This document shows, piece after piece, positions 46,401 to 53,184 of a stretch of 64,000 nucleotides of DNA (its first letter is position 1; each line of letters begins with the position of its first letter). Source of the DNA: Ptychodera flava. Its lineage: Eukaryota; Hemichordata; Enteropneusta; Ptychoderidae. The stretch is taken from NCBI RefSeq assembly GCF_041260155.1, contig NC_091934.1:45478842-45542841 (forward strand), in the 5' to 3' direction. Position numbers and translations under genes: made by a program. A model generated the notes under the pieces. It worked only from the letters and a program-made list of their open reading frames with translations, searched no databases and was not told where the DNA came from.

Positions 46401-49148
46401 ATAAAACTCTTTGGTCACCATGCAAAGTTATGTACTAGAGAAACAATTTTATACTCAATATTTATTTGAAATTCAAAATGGCCACCATCCCTGTGTTATC
46501 TCTATGTTGCAGTACCACTAGACAATGTTCCAATACCAATAGAAATGCTTCAGTACCACTAGGTAATGTTGTGATACCTCTAGACAGTGTTGCACTACCA
46601 CTATACAATGTTGCAATACCATCAGATAATGTTGTAATACCACTAGATAGTGTTTCAGTACCACCAGGTAATATTGCAATACCACAAGACAATATTGCAG
46701 TACCACTGGATTAAGTTGCATTACAACCACAGTGGGTTACGCCAAATCAGAGCACACACAGCACACCACTGTTGGCATTATTGGTGTTATCTTGGAAATG
46801 TGTATTGGGACTACCGGTGTGTATGAACTACAAAATAATATCTAGTAGCTGCTCACTCCACTCTCCAATACTATGAAAATCAACATGAAACAAAACTTTA
46901 ATCTCTTGATTTCAGCAATACAGTGGATGCTGTGGACTAGTAGGAATGCTGGGAATATAATAGAATAAACTACACATGCATTTCACAGATAACATGTGTA
47001 TGACACAAGAAACATCTGATGACATTCAAAATCTGGTTGTACAATAGTCACCCCTTGACACACTTGTACACCCTCTGTGCACTTATGCTAGCCCTATTTT
47101 GTAACCTAGCTCCAACTGGCAGGTGGAAAATACCTGTGTTTAAGATGTCAAGGGTTAGCTGTCATGATACCTCAACAAACACTATAGACATGTCAAGGTC
47201 TGATAGCATGTACTGGTAGTTACTGACATGAATTTTCTCATTTCAGGGAAGTGCAACTATAATAGCAGAAAATAACAACAAGACATCTGAATGTTATTAT
47301 TTATTTGAAGTTGGAAGTTCAGTAGTCTGTGAGACTTCTAGTTCCGGTCTCAGTGTAGGATCAGTAATCTGCATTATGTAAGTATCATTCATTTCTCTTT
47401 TTTAAATTGTCAAAACTTTGAAATCATCACTTTCCAATTGACTTTTTGGCAAATCTTGTTTCTAAGAATAAGTGGTCTCAAGCACTGTATGTATTCTGTA
47501 ATTCTGTAACCTTATTTTTGCAAAAAATTATTTCAGTCTTTCTACAACATGCTGTTATATAAAGTGCTGGTAAATATTTCTGGATTTCTATATAAATTCT
47601 GTAAAATAGTAGTGGTGAAAAACTATTTGAAACAACATTTTCTGCTTTGCAAAATGAAAAATGCAAAGTTATAATTTCCATTTGTGTATACTGGTATTAC
47701 CAGTATGTAAATTGTCCAGGGACAATGATGTCGTGACACCTTGACCTTTGAACCTAGGGGCTGCCACCATGCCTTGATCTTTGTACCAGGAGATTGCCTT
47801 CAAGCTGTAGCTTAGCTGAAATGACAAGTCTGCAAACTTACCTGACAGTCAGACGAAATTAATGGTGTTATATGCCACACCTCTGTATCTTTCATTTGCC
47901 ATGAGTGCCTCTAAATTAGTTCAATTCAAAATGGTACTTTACCAGGTGTTCAAATTTGACTGATAAATCATCAAACTAATGTATGTGATGAAGACAAAGG
48001 ATTTACTAAGCCTTGTATCCTATTCAAATAAATTAATTTTCTTTTTCCAAATTTGTCTAGTGGACTGCCTCCAGGTTGTGCTGTTATCCCCCTCAACCCT
48101 TTGAGTACTGTAATTTTTCCCACCAAAATTTAAATGCAAATTTTGCCAATTTTTATGAACTTTTGTGAAATTTATTTGATAATTATGGACCAAATGAACA
48201 TCACATTTTATTGGCTACAGTATTTTAATAAAATTTTGGCAAAAACTTGAAAAATTTGACAAGGGTATGTTTTATAAAGGTGACCAAAATTGACTTTGAC
48301 ACTCAGAGGGTTAAATGGCACATGAACACATTCCTTATTGTGGTTCAGCCCAAATGATTCATATAATTGATTTGTTTTGTTTTTACAGATTTTTCGTCCT
48401 AGTTGCTGTATATATATTAGGTGGTGTTCTTTACCAGCGGTGTGTCTTAGGAGCCAAGGGAATGGAACAATTTCCAAACATTACTTTCTGGAGAGAATTT
48501 GGTAATTTAGTCGCTGTAAGTATATCTCACTTCTATCTAGGTAGATGGCATTGTGAAGTCCATTGTCATTACTTTATTGCAATCACCATTTTAGCTTGCA
48601 AAAGGTTTGGGGCGCCCTTTTTCTATTGAAAATCAAACGTAAAACGTTGCTATCCTTCAATTACAAGATCGGAGGTCTAATTCTACCAATAGGATTATTA
48701 AAAATCAAAGAAGGATGTCAATTTTCTTCAATCACAAGATCAGAGGTCAAATTCCATCAATTGAATTATGTTACATTATAAGTCACAGTTTGTGAAAACT
48801 TTTTCTTTCATTAGGTCTTTTGACATTTACTATGTACAAGATGTTCGTTGTTGATTTTTCTTAAAAAGTATTATCAAATTAATCAGTCTGTTTTGATATA
48901 AGTTTGCAAAGGACTACCTTCAATTGAGTAGTGTAAAGATTGATGAAAAAAATGAGTTACTAAACTTTATCACAATCCTTTTGGCAGTAATCATTGGTGT
49001 TCTATTCACTCCACCACAGGATGGTACCGATTTTGTGTTTAGGAACACACCAAAGGGTCAGCCAAAAACATACAAAGGCATTGGTGATGATCAGCTTGCA
49101 GATATGGACGAAGAAGATGAAAGAGATGACCATCTTTTACCAATGTAG
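16359..49148 (+). CDS. M6PR: cation-dependent mannose-6-phosphate receptor, complete, 265 aa, six coding exons
   Basis: Type I membrane receptor that binds mannose-6-phosphate on lysosomal hydrolases in the trans-Golgi and releases them in endosomes. Coding exons: 16359-16489, 40826-40995, 45756-45865, 47247-47377, 48389-48515, 49020-49148; all junctions are GT-AG and keep frame. Residues 1-23 are a signal peptide. Six luminal Cys are kept (24, 63, 118, 131, 153, 165). The four sugar-binding residues align: Q76, R123, E145, Y155. One transmembrane helix is about 174-196. The tail keeps GAKGMEQF, the FW di-aromatic motif and the C-terminal [10 protein letters not shown] acidic-dileucine signal for GGA and AP-1. 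Oddities: the metal-binding Asp of mammals is Ala (115), and both tail palmitoylation Cys are absent. Intron 1 is 24.3 kb and hosts another gene. Mammalian protein is 277 aa. Confidence 0.96.
16494..17351 (+). repeat. 858 bp cassette, copy A
   Basis: Almost identical to 37876-38733 in the same orientation, with only about a dozen scattered one-base differences or small indels. It starts four bases after M6PR exon 1 and ends where a minisatellite starts. It contains TA-rich hairpin ATGGAGGTTTCTGCTACCTC (16891-16910) and the ATATCGCAGC module (about 17128). Short open frames in it do not align with M6PR. Confidence 0.9.
17352..17559 (-). repeat. minisatellite, 15-16 bp GGGACGAAGTGGTTTT-type units
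   Basis: Units such as CACTTCGCACCAAAAC and CACTTCGCCCCAAAAC abut cassette copy A. Read on the minus strand they match the array next to copy B (37583-37866). Apparent Trp-rich frames come from the repeat and are not genes. Confidence 0.9.
17731..17778. repeat. short GC-rich hairpin
   Basis: CCACGGTCCCTCC (17736-17748) and its exact complement (17761-17773), flanked by TTTAG / TTTAG. A fused, loop-less form CCACGGAGGGACCGTGG is at 17896-17912, and a related hairpin (CCACAGTTCCC / GGGACTGTG) is at 34464-34491. Confidence 0.75.
18663..19033. repeat. foldback with 110 bp arms
   Basis: Arm 18663-18772 is repeated inverted at 18923-19033, nearly perfectly, around a 150 bp centre. Ends read GCTTACAGGCAAGCC. 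No clear target duplication seen. Confidence 0.85.
19034..20291. other. M6PR intron 1, no structure seen
   Basis: AT-rich intronic DNA with no exon, TIR pair or tandem repeat that I can support. Confidence 0.4.
20292..20530. mobile_element. TTAA-flanked foldback MITE, shortened copy
   Basis: Same family as 60841-61161: ends AGGGACAAAGTCGCC and complement, inner GATACGAGATACTACTCAT, and an inverted centre AATTCATTTTCGCCAT. TTAA is at 20288-20291 and 20531-20534. One half lacks part of the inner arm. Confidence 0.7.
20763..21620 (-). repeat. dispersed repeat, about 850 bp, inverted relative to 41.6-42.2 kb
   Basis: Reverse complement matches the plus-strand sequence at about 41600-42215, including GATTGTGCTGTTCCAGGCTG and TGAAATGTAGTAGGTCAT. 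It contains two internal subrepeats (about 20900-21180 and 21240-21540). Divergent, so old. Confidence 0.65.
21671..22051 (-). CDS. MULE gene exon 7 (catalytic Glu, stop)
   Basis: [18 protein letters not shown] carries the third acidic residue. Followed by a basic helical tail and a stop at 21671-21673. Confidence 0.85.
   Translation of the reverse strand: MFNYVQNQWIDSTIMPPSTWSCYQQSIRTNNDVEGWHSRLNKRGRKGNLGLYVLVNLLHREAMFVRLQTRLVSERKLRKHQKTLYKNVHGRLFTLWEQFQSKEISADRLLRASATLYGNAPQILQE
21671..31975 (-). CDS. PHD + FLYWCH + MULE-transposase gene, seven exons, nested antisense in M6PR intron 1
   Basis: Exons in transcript order: 31795-31975, 31527-31690, 27069-27439, 25358-25706, 24918-25111, 22876-23244, 21671-22051, all bounded by GT-AG. 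First ATG 31975, with an in-frame stop just before it. Exons 1-2 form a PHD finger (C31, C34, C47, C50, H55, C58, C81, C84). Exon 3 is Ser-rich and opens a FLYWCH finger ([16 protein letters not shown]); exon 4 gives its C...HDH half. Exon 5 has the first catalytic Asp (WYIDGTFK), exon 6 the second (VDFEAA) and [12 protein letters not shown], exon 7 the Glu ([12 protein letters not shown]). All are MULE DDE hallmarks. The exon 3/4 junction using GTAAGT leaves the frame one base short; donor GTAAAG keeps frame but loses WxC. No TIRs seen around it. Likely domesticated or recently decaying. Confidence 0.85.
22271..22487. mobile_element. diverged TTAA MITE copy in MULE-gene intron 6
   Basis: Resembles the CCCTTTGAG family throughout (GAGTGCCACAGTC... 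GGTGGGAAAAATTACAGCA) but with decayed ends. Confidence 0.55.
22876..23244 (-). CDS. MULE gene exon 6 (second Asp, GC.FHWKQ motif)
   Basis: [20 protein letters not shown], then [17 protein letters not shown] and [15 protein letters not shown], the standard MULE core. Donor GTATGT. Confidence 0.88.
23650..24520. repeat. large foldback, about 370 bp arms, carrying an exon-like start
   Basis: Arm 23650-24020 is repeated inverted at about 24140-24520, clearly diverged but alignable throughout, around a roughly 120 bp centre. The left arm contains AAGATGGCTGACAGC at about 23768, encoding [11 protein letters not shown] and running directly into GTAAGT, like a gene's first coding exon with donor. 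It lies in the MULE-gene intron between exons 6 and 5. Confidence 0.8.
24918..25111 (-). CDS. MULE gene exon 5 (first catalytic Asp)
   Basis: [18 protein letters not shown] is the canonical MULE strand with the first Asp. Acceptor CGACAG, donor GTAAGC, phase 0 out. Confidence 0.85.
25358..25706 (-). CDS. MULE gene exon 4 (end of FLYWCH finger)
   Basis: [18 protein letters not shown] then [12 protein letters not shown] gives the C...HxH half of the finger. Acceptor TTTACAG, donor GTAAAT, phase 1 out. Confidence 0.8.
25901..26666. mobile_element. non-autonomous DNA transposon, 766 bp, 8 bp target duplication
   Basis: Ends CGGTAGAGTTGACTTTTCAG and exact complement. Flanked by CTAAATTA on both sides (25893-25900, 26667-26674). 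Next to each end are clusters of CAGATCCTCAGAT-like subterminal repeats. Eight-base duplications fit hAT- or P-type elements, but the ends are not a textbook match to either. Inserted in the intron between MULE-gene exons 4 and 3. Confidence 0.85.
27069..27439 (-). CDS. MULE gene exon 3 (Ser-rich linker, start of FLYWCH finger)
   Basis: Begins [18 protein letters not shown] and ends RKGTQW at donor GTAAGT (27068-27063). A second donor, GTAAAG, lies 35 bases earlier. A 35-base piece of this exon is duplicated in the upstream intron at 27509-27543. Confidence 0.75.
27509..27543. repeat. duplicated 35 bp fragment of MULE-gene exon 3
   Basis: Identical to 27357-27391 within exon 3 (coding for [12 protein letters not shown]), now 70 bp inside the neighbouring intron. 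Confidence 0.85.
27544..29252. other. MULE-gene intron 2, no further exon seen
   Basis: AT-rich intronic DNA; one G-run at about 28902. Nothing else supported. Confidence 0.4.
29253..31018. mobile_element. non-autonomous DNA transposon with GGCC ends, about 1.77 kb
   Basis: Ends AAGGCCAAAAAAAAATTG with TGCTGTTCCGATTAC just inside, matched by the reverse complement of the right end. Similar in style to the Harbinger-like element at 5249-6263 (GGCC, A-run, GTTC.CGA). Target duplication unclear. No transposase found; open frames inside are short. Confidence 0.7.
31527..31690 (-). CDS. MULE gene exon 2 (PHD finger, second half)
   Basis: [11 protein letters not shown] supplies the last Cys pair. 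Acceptor CCGTAG, donor GTGAGT, ending in phase 0. Confidence 0.75.
31795..31975 (-). CDS. MULE gene exon 1 (PHD finger, first half)
   Basis: [19 protein letters not shown] then [11 protein letters not shown]. Donor GTTAGT, phase 1. A second in-frame Met at 31936 is an alternative start. Confidence 0.75.
32023..32030. promoter_or_regulatory. palindromic E-box TCACGTGA near the MULE-gene start
   Basis: Perfect TCACGTGA palindrome 48 bp upstream of the ATG at 31975, of the kind bound by MITF/TFE or USF-type bHLH factors. Confidence 0.3.
32031..32969. other. M6PR intron 1, no structure seen
   Basis: Upstream region of the nested MULE gene; no upstream exon recognised. Confidence 0.35.
32970..33590. 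repeat. tandem duplication, about 304 bp period
   Basis: GCGAGAAAGTGTCATTGATT recurs at 32983 and 33287. The following 150 bases are nearly identical, with weaker similarity to about 33590. Confidence 0.8.
33600..37582. other. M6PR intron 1 with one diverged repeat pair
   Basis: About 33770-33870 and 36988-37095 share CTTCGCTTGCCAAG followed by spaced matches (GATGCT, GAAATCAG, GTGGGAG). A perfect 15+15 hairpin ATGGAGGTAGTAGAG is at 36123-36153. A small GC hairpin is at 34464-34491. No exon identified; a 163-codon frame at 33529-34020 overlaps the repeat and shows no domain. Confidence 0.4.
36123..36153. repeat. perfect 15 bp-arm hairpin
   Basis: ATGGAGGTAGTAGAG, one base, then exact complement. 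The same TGGAGGTA...TACCTCCA theme recurs at about 16893 and 51733. Confidence 0.85.
37583..37866 (+). repeat. minisatellite of GGGACGAAGTGGTTTT-type units, interrupted by a hairpin
   Basis: About 15-16 bp units abut cassette copy B. Near its start (37594-37650) a degenerate copy of the AGCCCTGCGTAC hairpin (here AGCCCTACGTAC ... CGCCGGGAA) interrupts the array. Confidence 0.88.
37876..38733 (+). repeat. 858 bp cassette, copy B
   Basis: Same length and orientation as copy A (16494-17351). It is preceded, not followed, by the minisatellite. Its last 230 bases recur inverted at 38945-39178. Confidence 0.9.
38945..39178 (-). repeat. inverted, diverged copy of the cassette's last 230 bp
   Basis: Reverse complement aligns along its whole length with 38505-38733, including the ATATTGCAGCGGTGCTGTAG module and GGTAGTTTACTA. 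With copy B it makes a foldback around a 210 bp centre. Confidence 0.75.
39179..40389. other. M6PR intron 1, no structure seen
   Basis: No exon or repeat that I can support. Confidence 0.35.
40390..40690. repeat. minisatellite, about 19-20 bp units
   Basis: Units like TCTGCAATGATTTGACCCT, about 14 irregular copies, ending 135 bp before M6PR exon 2. Confidence 0.85.
40826..40995 (+). CDS. M6PR: M6PR coding exon 2
   Basis: Residues 44-101. Holds [10 protein letters not shown] and the sugar-binding Gln (GVMQSDLK). Acceptor CAACAG, donor GTAAGT, phase 2 in and phase 1 out. Confidence 0.93.
41303..41366. mobile_element. left part of a TTAA MITE split by an insertion
   Basis: TTAA at 41299-41302, then CCCTTTGAGAGCTGTAATTT... 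to ACCAATTTTTAC. The rest of the same element resumes at about 43890. Confidence 0.65.
41441..41498. repeat. (TATG)n microsatellite
   Basis: Tandem TATG with one TATATG interruption. Confidence 0.9.
43129..43182. repeat. (TGTA)n microsatellite with TGTC variants
   Basis: Second such tract in the inserted block, with a similar downstream context to the first. Confidence 0.9.
43890..44051. mobile_element. right part of the split TTAA MITE
   Basis: Runs from TTTATGAATTTTTCTGCAA to GGCACTCAAAGGG and TTAG, continuing the consensus broken at 41366. Confidence 0.65.
44447..44833. repeat. pair of 87 bp direct repeats exactly 300 bp apart
   Basis: 44447-44533 and 44747-44833 differ at one base. The stretch between them contains an imperfect inverted copy of part of the same sequence (AAACCAT, TGACAAGTTCATGAC). 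Confidence 0.85.
45115..45329. mobile_element. TTAA MITE, 215 bp
   Basis: TTAA on both sides (45111-45114, 45330-45333); ends CCCTTTGAGCACC / GCACTCAAAGAG. Good representative of the family. Confidence 0.8.
45756..45865 (+). CDS. M6PR: M6PR coding exon 3
   Basis: Residues 101-137. [17 protein letters not shown] followed by [13 protein letters not shown] carries the binding Arg (R123). The mammalian YDNHC is YASHC here. Ends in phase 0 at GTAAGT. A copy of the exon end plus donor is repeated just downstream at about 45913-45981. Confidence 0.95.
46506..46715. repeat. 24 bp minisatellite in M6PR intron 3
   Basis: About nine units of the type TACCACTAGACAATGTTGCA. The period is a multiple of three, so long open frames appear on both strands; not a gene. 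Confidence 0.88.
47247..47377 (+). CDS. M6PR: M6PR coding exon 4
   Basis: Residues 138-181. Contains the binding Glu and Tyr (E145, Y155 in ECYYLFEVG), an N-glycosylation sequon NKT and the start of the membrane helix. Confidence 0.95.
48098..48310. mobile_element. TTAA MITE, 213 bp, in M6PR intron 4
   Basis: Ends CCCTTTGAGTACTG and CACTCAGAGGG; right flank TTAA, left flank TCAA (one change). It ends 78 bp before exon 5. Confidence 0.75.
48389..48515 (+). CDS. M6PR: M6PR coding exon 5
   Basis: Membrane helix and proximal tail: [18 protein letters not shown] then [18 protein letters not shown]. Very close to vertebrate M6PR. Ends in phase 0. Confidence 0.97.
49020..49148 (+). CDS. M6PR: M6PR coding exon 6 with stop
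   Basis: Cytosolic tail with [19 protein letters not shown] and final LPM. Starts with Asp after acceptor CCACAG; stop TAG at 49146-49148. Confidence 0.97.
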   Translation, partial: DGTDFVFRNTPKGQPKTYKGIGDDQLADMDEEDERDDHLLPM

Positions 49149-49204
49149 AATATTAAGTTTTGTAATTCTTACAAGCTATTTTATTTGTACATTTGATTTC
49201 ATAA

Positions 49205-49680
49205 TATACCATGGTCGCTGATGTCTTCATTGTCAGTAGCTAACATCATGGTTGCTGACCATCAACATGGTTGCTGACCATCAACATGGTTGCCAGCACC
49301 ATGGTGGCTGGCTGTCAACATGGTTGGTTGCCAGCACCATGGTGGCTGGCTGTCAACATGGTTGGTTGCTAGCACCATGGTGGCTGGCTGTCAACATGGT
49401 TGGTTGCTAGCACTACGGTGAGTGGCTGTCAACATGGTTGGTTGCTAGCACCATGGTGACTGGCTGTCAACATTGCTGATGGCTAGCACCATGTTGGCTA
49501 ATGGTCAACATGGTTGGTTGCCTGTCATCACCATGGTAAGTGGCAATTAACATGTTTGGTTGCTGGCACCATGGTAACTGGCTTAACATGGCTGATAGCT
49601 AGCACATGGTGGCTGATGGTCAACATGGCTGATAGTTCGGCACCAGGTTAGCTAGTTGTCACCGTGGTGATGTACACATC
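49205..49680. repeat. minisatellite, about 48-52 bp units, just after the M6PR stop
   Basis: Units like CAACATGGTTGGTTGCTAGC + ACCATGGTGGCTGGCTGT, many with CCATGG palindromes. It starts 57 bases past the stop codon, so it probably lies in the 3' UTR. Confidence 0.85.
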
Positions 49681-50959
49681 TTGATGACCAACTGTTTCAT
49701 CTCAGTGATTTCTGTGTAACCATGGCTTTTGCTATCAAGCTTCCATAATCAACTGTACAGAGGTTGACTTTTAATTGATGTCTATGGCCCATTTTCAGAA
49801 GTTTTGTTCAATCAGTATTTTTATTTCAACATTTCCCCATGTGAAATATGAATGTTAGTTTTGAATATAGCTGTAAGTTATGAATATTGACTGTGCACAG
49901 TTTGAGTCTCAGACCTGACACGCATTAAGCAAAATGTGACAGAATTACACATTAACCTACTTTATCTTTGAACATGAGATATATTGTTGCATGACCCTTT
50001 GAGGTCAAAGGTCAGTACAAAGATGCATCATTTGCGTATGAATGCATTTAACATAAAATACATTCATACAATGTATTTTTTATACCTCCTGAAAGAATGG
50101 CAAAGCATTTAGAGCAGGTTTTCACCTTCCGATTTATTTCATTTATGAACAGATAGTTTTAATCATTTGTCAAAGTTGTAAAATGTCAGATACATATTGT
50201 CTGAGAGTACAGTATGTTTGAAACTTCCAAACAAAATTAACGAATCATTTCTTGTGAATTAATACCAATTCTTAAGTTGAATTCTAAGTGGAAGAGTACT
50301 TTTAAAAATAATTTTTTGTGATGCTTGTATGTAGCCAAGGTGTTTGATTAATGTACTGTGTGGCGGTTACTTTGAAAACAACAGATACTGATACACTGTT
50401 ATATCTCAGGGGCAATTTTCTGACAGTCATTATTTCGGAACAAACCATTTGCATGGCACCATCTGCCTGTTGATTTTGTGTGTTGATTGTAACTACACTA
50501 ATTCATTGTGTTGAGAAAGTATTGTGAAAACATGTGATCATTAATCTTACATAAAAAGCAATCCTGCCTTTCCAAAAAGTTTTTAATATTTTTGATGGAT
50601 TATAGTAACTTTCAAGAAGGTTTGAATGTTCATTTTGCACTCTGGTTTGAAGACAAATGAATTTTAGGTTATAGTCTCAGTATAAACTGGCCTTTTTTTT
50701 ATTATAAATATACCAAATTCACCCCAACATCCTACAGATCCACAGTCACCTCTGATAACAAATGGTTTGGGTCAAACCATTGTGCTGAAAGAATTAAGAT
50801 ACATTGTCCTGTCATTGTTGTTGATTTCAATAGTAAGTTTGTTACTTATATAGCATTGTGCATGCAACATTTGCTGTTGTCAACAGAATGGGACAAATTT
50901 TGGGTATGTGTACTCTGTTTGCTACAGTAACTTCAACTTGTAGTTAGGCTTTTGATGTG
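49681..50959. other. probable M6PR 3' UTR or downstream DNA
   Basis: No clear AATAAA close to the stop. An exact DR1 motif is at 50002-50014. Nothing else seen. Confidence 0.35.
50002..50014 (+). promoter_or_regulatory. exact DR1 motif AGGTCAAAGGTCA
   Basis: Fourth exact DR1 site in the window. Confidence 0.4.
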
Positions 50960-51200
50960 ACTTGTATCATTTTAATCATAACACTGCTGGTAAAAAAGTA
51001 ACAAAGTTTTATCATTTGAATCATAACACTGATTGTAACAAAGTAACAAAATTTTATCATTTGAATCATAACACTGATTGTAACAAAGTAACAAAGTTGA
51101 TCATTTGAATCATAACACTGGTTGTAACAAAGTTTTGTATCATTTGAATTATAACACTGATTGTTACAAAGTAACAAAGTTGTATCATTGAATCATAATG
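50960..51200. repeat. minisatellite, about 50 bp units
   Basis: Five units of ATCATTTGAATCATAACACT + GATTGTAACAAAGTAACAAA. Confidence 0.88.
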
Positions 51201-51524
51201 CTGATGGCAACATAGTGACAAAGCACCAATTCTCCCATTCCCACAAGAGCGATTTCCAGAAGAATTTCTAACAAAATGTTTATGTTTGCATATTATGGTG
51301 GAATTATGATGTCATGACAAATAAGCCCTATTCTCAATTGATATGTGCCAAGACATAGAGACATATCAAGTTTGTAAAAACACAAGCTAAATTTAGGCAG
51401 ATAATTGTTTGCCCAATGACTTCCCTAACAGTTGTAGGGTTGCTGTATGTCATAAAAATACCACATTGAACCATTGAAGGAAAAGCTTATGTTCTGTTTC
51501 CATAGTGATCAATTTAAAAGGACT

Positions 51525-52337
51525 TAGTCTGGTTCCCTGACCCATTTCCCCGGTAGAGGGCGTGGGGAAATATAGGGTCAGGTACCGGCTAATGTAAACA
51601 TGGACGCTATTAGGTTAAAATAAAACAAGCTGTGATTGGATGAAAGTAACACTTGTAACTTTTTCTCATGTTTCTTGGGTTTCGCACTTTCAGGCTCACT
51701 TGACACCAACTTCTTGTTTGTACCACAAAGCCGTGGAGGTAGAAAGAAAGACTTTTTACCTCCATGATTTAGCCACTGTGATTTAGCACACCTCTTGATA
51801 CTTTTAGAACGTCAACATGATGCCTGGCATTTTTCACGAAATTCGGACACCATTCTATCCATCGAAATCAATCGTCGTTCACAGTTCCAACAAAGTTTGC
51901 TTTCAATTAGCTGTGATATCGCAGCAGTACTTGTGGCGTGTATCGAACGTGCTCGGGTCATAGGGTCAGCCACAGTGTCACGCCACAGTCAGCGATGACC
52001 TCAATGACCCTAGCGTGTTCGATACACGCAACAAGTACTGCTGCGATATCACAGCCAGCCTTCAATCACCTCTATTTCCCCCTACTTCTGGATTAATCCT
52101 TTCAGTTTATGTTTCCCGTCTCGTGTGCCAATGTTTTTGGTTCGGATACCAGTGTTCGAACATAATTCTGATCTAGTCGAATTTTCATGGTAGCAGCCAT
52201 ATTTGTTGTAGCATGTTCTGTCAGGTGACTAACCTCCCCCATCTTGAACAAAATTCTGTTCAAGATGGCTACCCGGTACCTGACCCTATATTTCCCCCAC
52301 GCCCTCTACCGGGGAAATGGGTCAGGGAACCAGACTG
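51525..52337. mobile_element. non-autonomous DNA transposon, 813 bp, 9 bp target duplication (MULE-like)
   Basis: Ends TAGTCTGGTTCCCTGACCC and complement, with arms of about 65 bp reaching TAGAGGGCGTGGGGAAATA. Flanked by AAAAGGACT on both sides (51516-51524, 52338-52346). Nine-base duplications and long arms fit Mutator-like elements. Inside are further palindromes: TGGAGGTA.../TACCTCCA, a large one at 51911-52058 and GAACAAAATTCTGTTC. No transposase. Confidence 0.88.
51911..52058. repeat. inner palindrome carrying the ATATCGCAGC module
   Basis: GCTGTGATATCGCAGCAGTA at left and its complement at right, with GTGTATCGAACGTGC next to it. Related to sequence in the 858 bp cassettes and at 39.1 kb. 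Confidence 0.8.
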
Positions 52338-52346
52338 AAAAGGACT

Positions 52347-53104
52347 CTGCTTGCCTAACATTCCACGTTTTAACTTTTACCTCAAAAGGTAAAGTAATGA
52401 AGTTCATGAATTCAAAATGTAAATATTGCTTTAGTGCCAGAGATATTAATCACAGCTGTACCCAGTTATGTTGTGTCTTGTTCAGCACTATGACAACATG
52501 TATCTTGCTTTGGATACATATCAGAATGATGACAGATAGCATCTGTCTCTATGGTGACATTGAACTGTTTGTATATATTTCTTTGCTCCACTGATATACT
52601 TCACATGCTTATACATAATTCAAAGATGAACGTTATAAAAAGTCGTCAACATATTTGTGTAGGCTTCAATTGTGCAAGCCTTCTAAAGTGCAAGTTTAAA
52701 ACATGGAAAACATTTTCAAAGAAAACTTTATTTTACAGAAATATTTTGAAAAGACTTAATCATTCATGAGTAATTCCACGTGATCAGGTATTACTGTACA
52801 GCTACCAAGATTTTACAATTCAAAAGCTGACTAGTTGTATTTATTGAGTTGGTATCCATCACAAACTGCAAGTACCTTCTCACAAATCATTTTAAAAGAT
52901 AAGTTAAGGATTTATGTATTTCCAGATAAATAGAAGGAAGTTACCAATTGGCAACTTAATTTCTGTTTTGACGGTCAAGAAAACAACTCAGAACTTTTCA
53001 TACATACATCATTTCGAACAGTTGCCGATTTCAACAGAATTTTATTGTATTTCTCTATGAAGAGATTCTTTCAGATTGTAATTGTGCTAGTGTCATTTTG
53101 AGTG
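52347..53104. other. non-coding, nothing seen
   Basis: Some open frames, but no splice support or domain. Confidence 0.35.
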
Positions 53105-53108
53105 TTAA

Positions 53109-53180
53109 CCCTGTGAACCCGGCTCGGACATAAATGTCCGCATGATGTCATAGGGTACCAGGGGGGCAGGGTGCATAGGG
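53109..53180. mobile_element. very short TTAA-flanked element, 72 bp
   Basis: TTAA at 53105-53108 and 53181-53184; ends CCCTGTGAAC / GTGCATAGGG. Probably a minimal relative of the other TTAA MITEs. Confidence 0.5.
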
Positions 53181-53184
53181 TTAA

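Noticed and set aside
46462-46730. Val/Leu-rich repetitive frames on both strands
   Set aside because: Artefact of a 24 bp tandem repeat.
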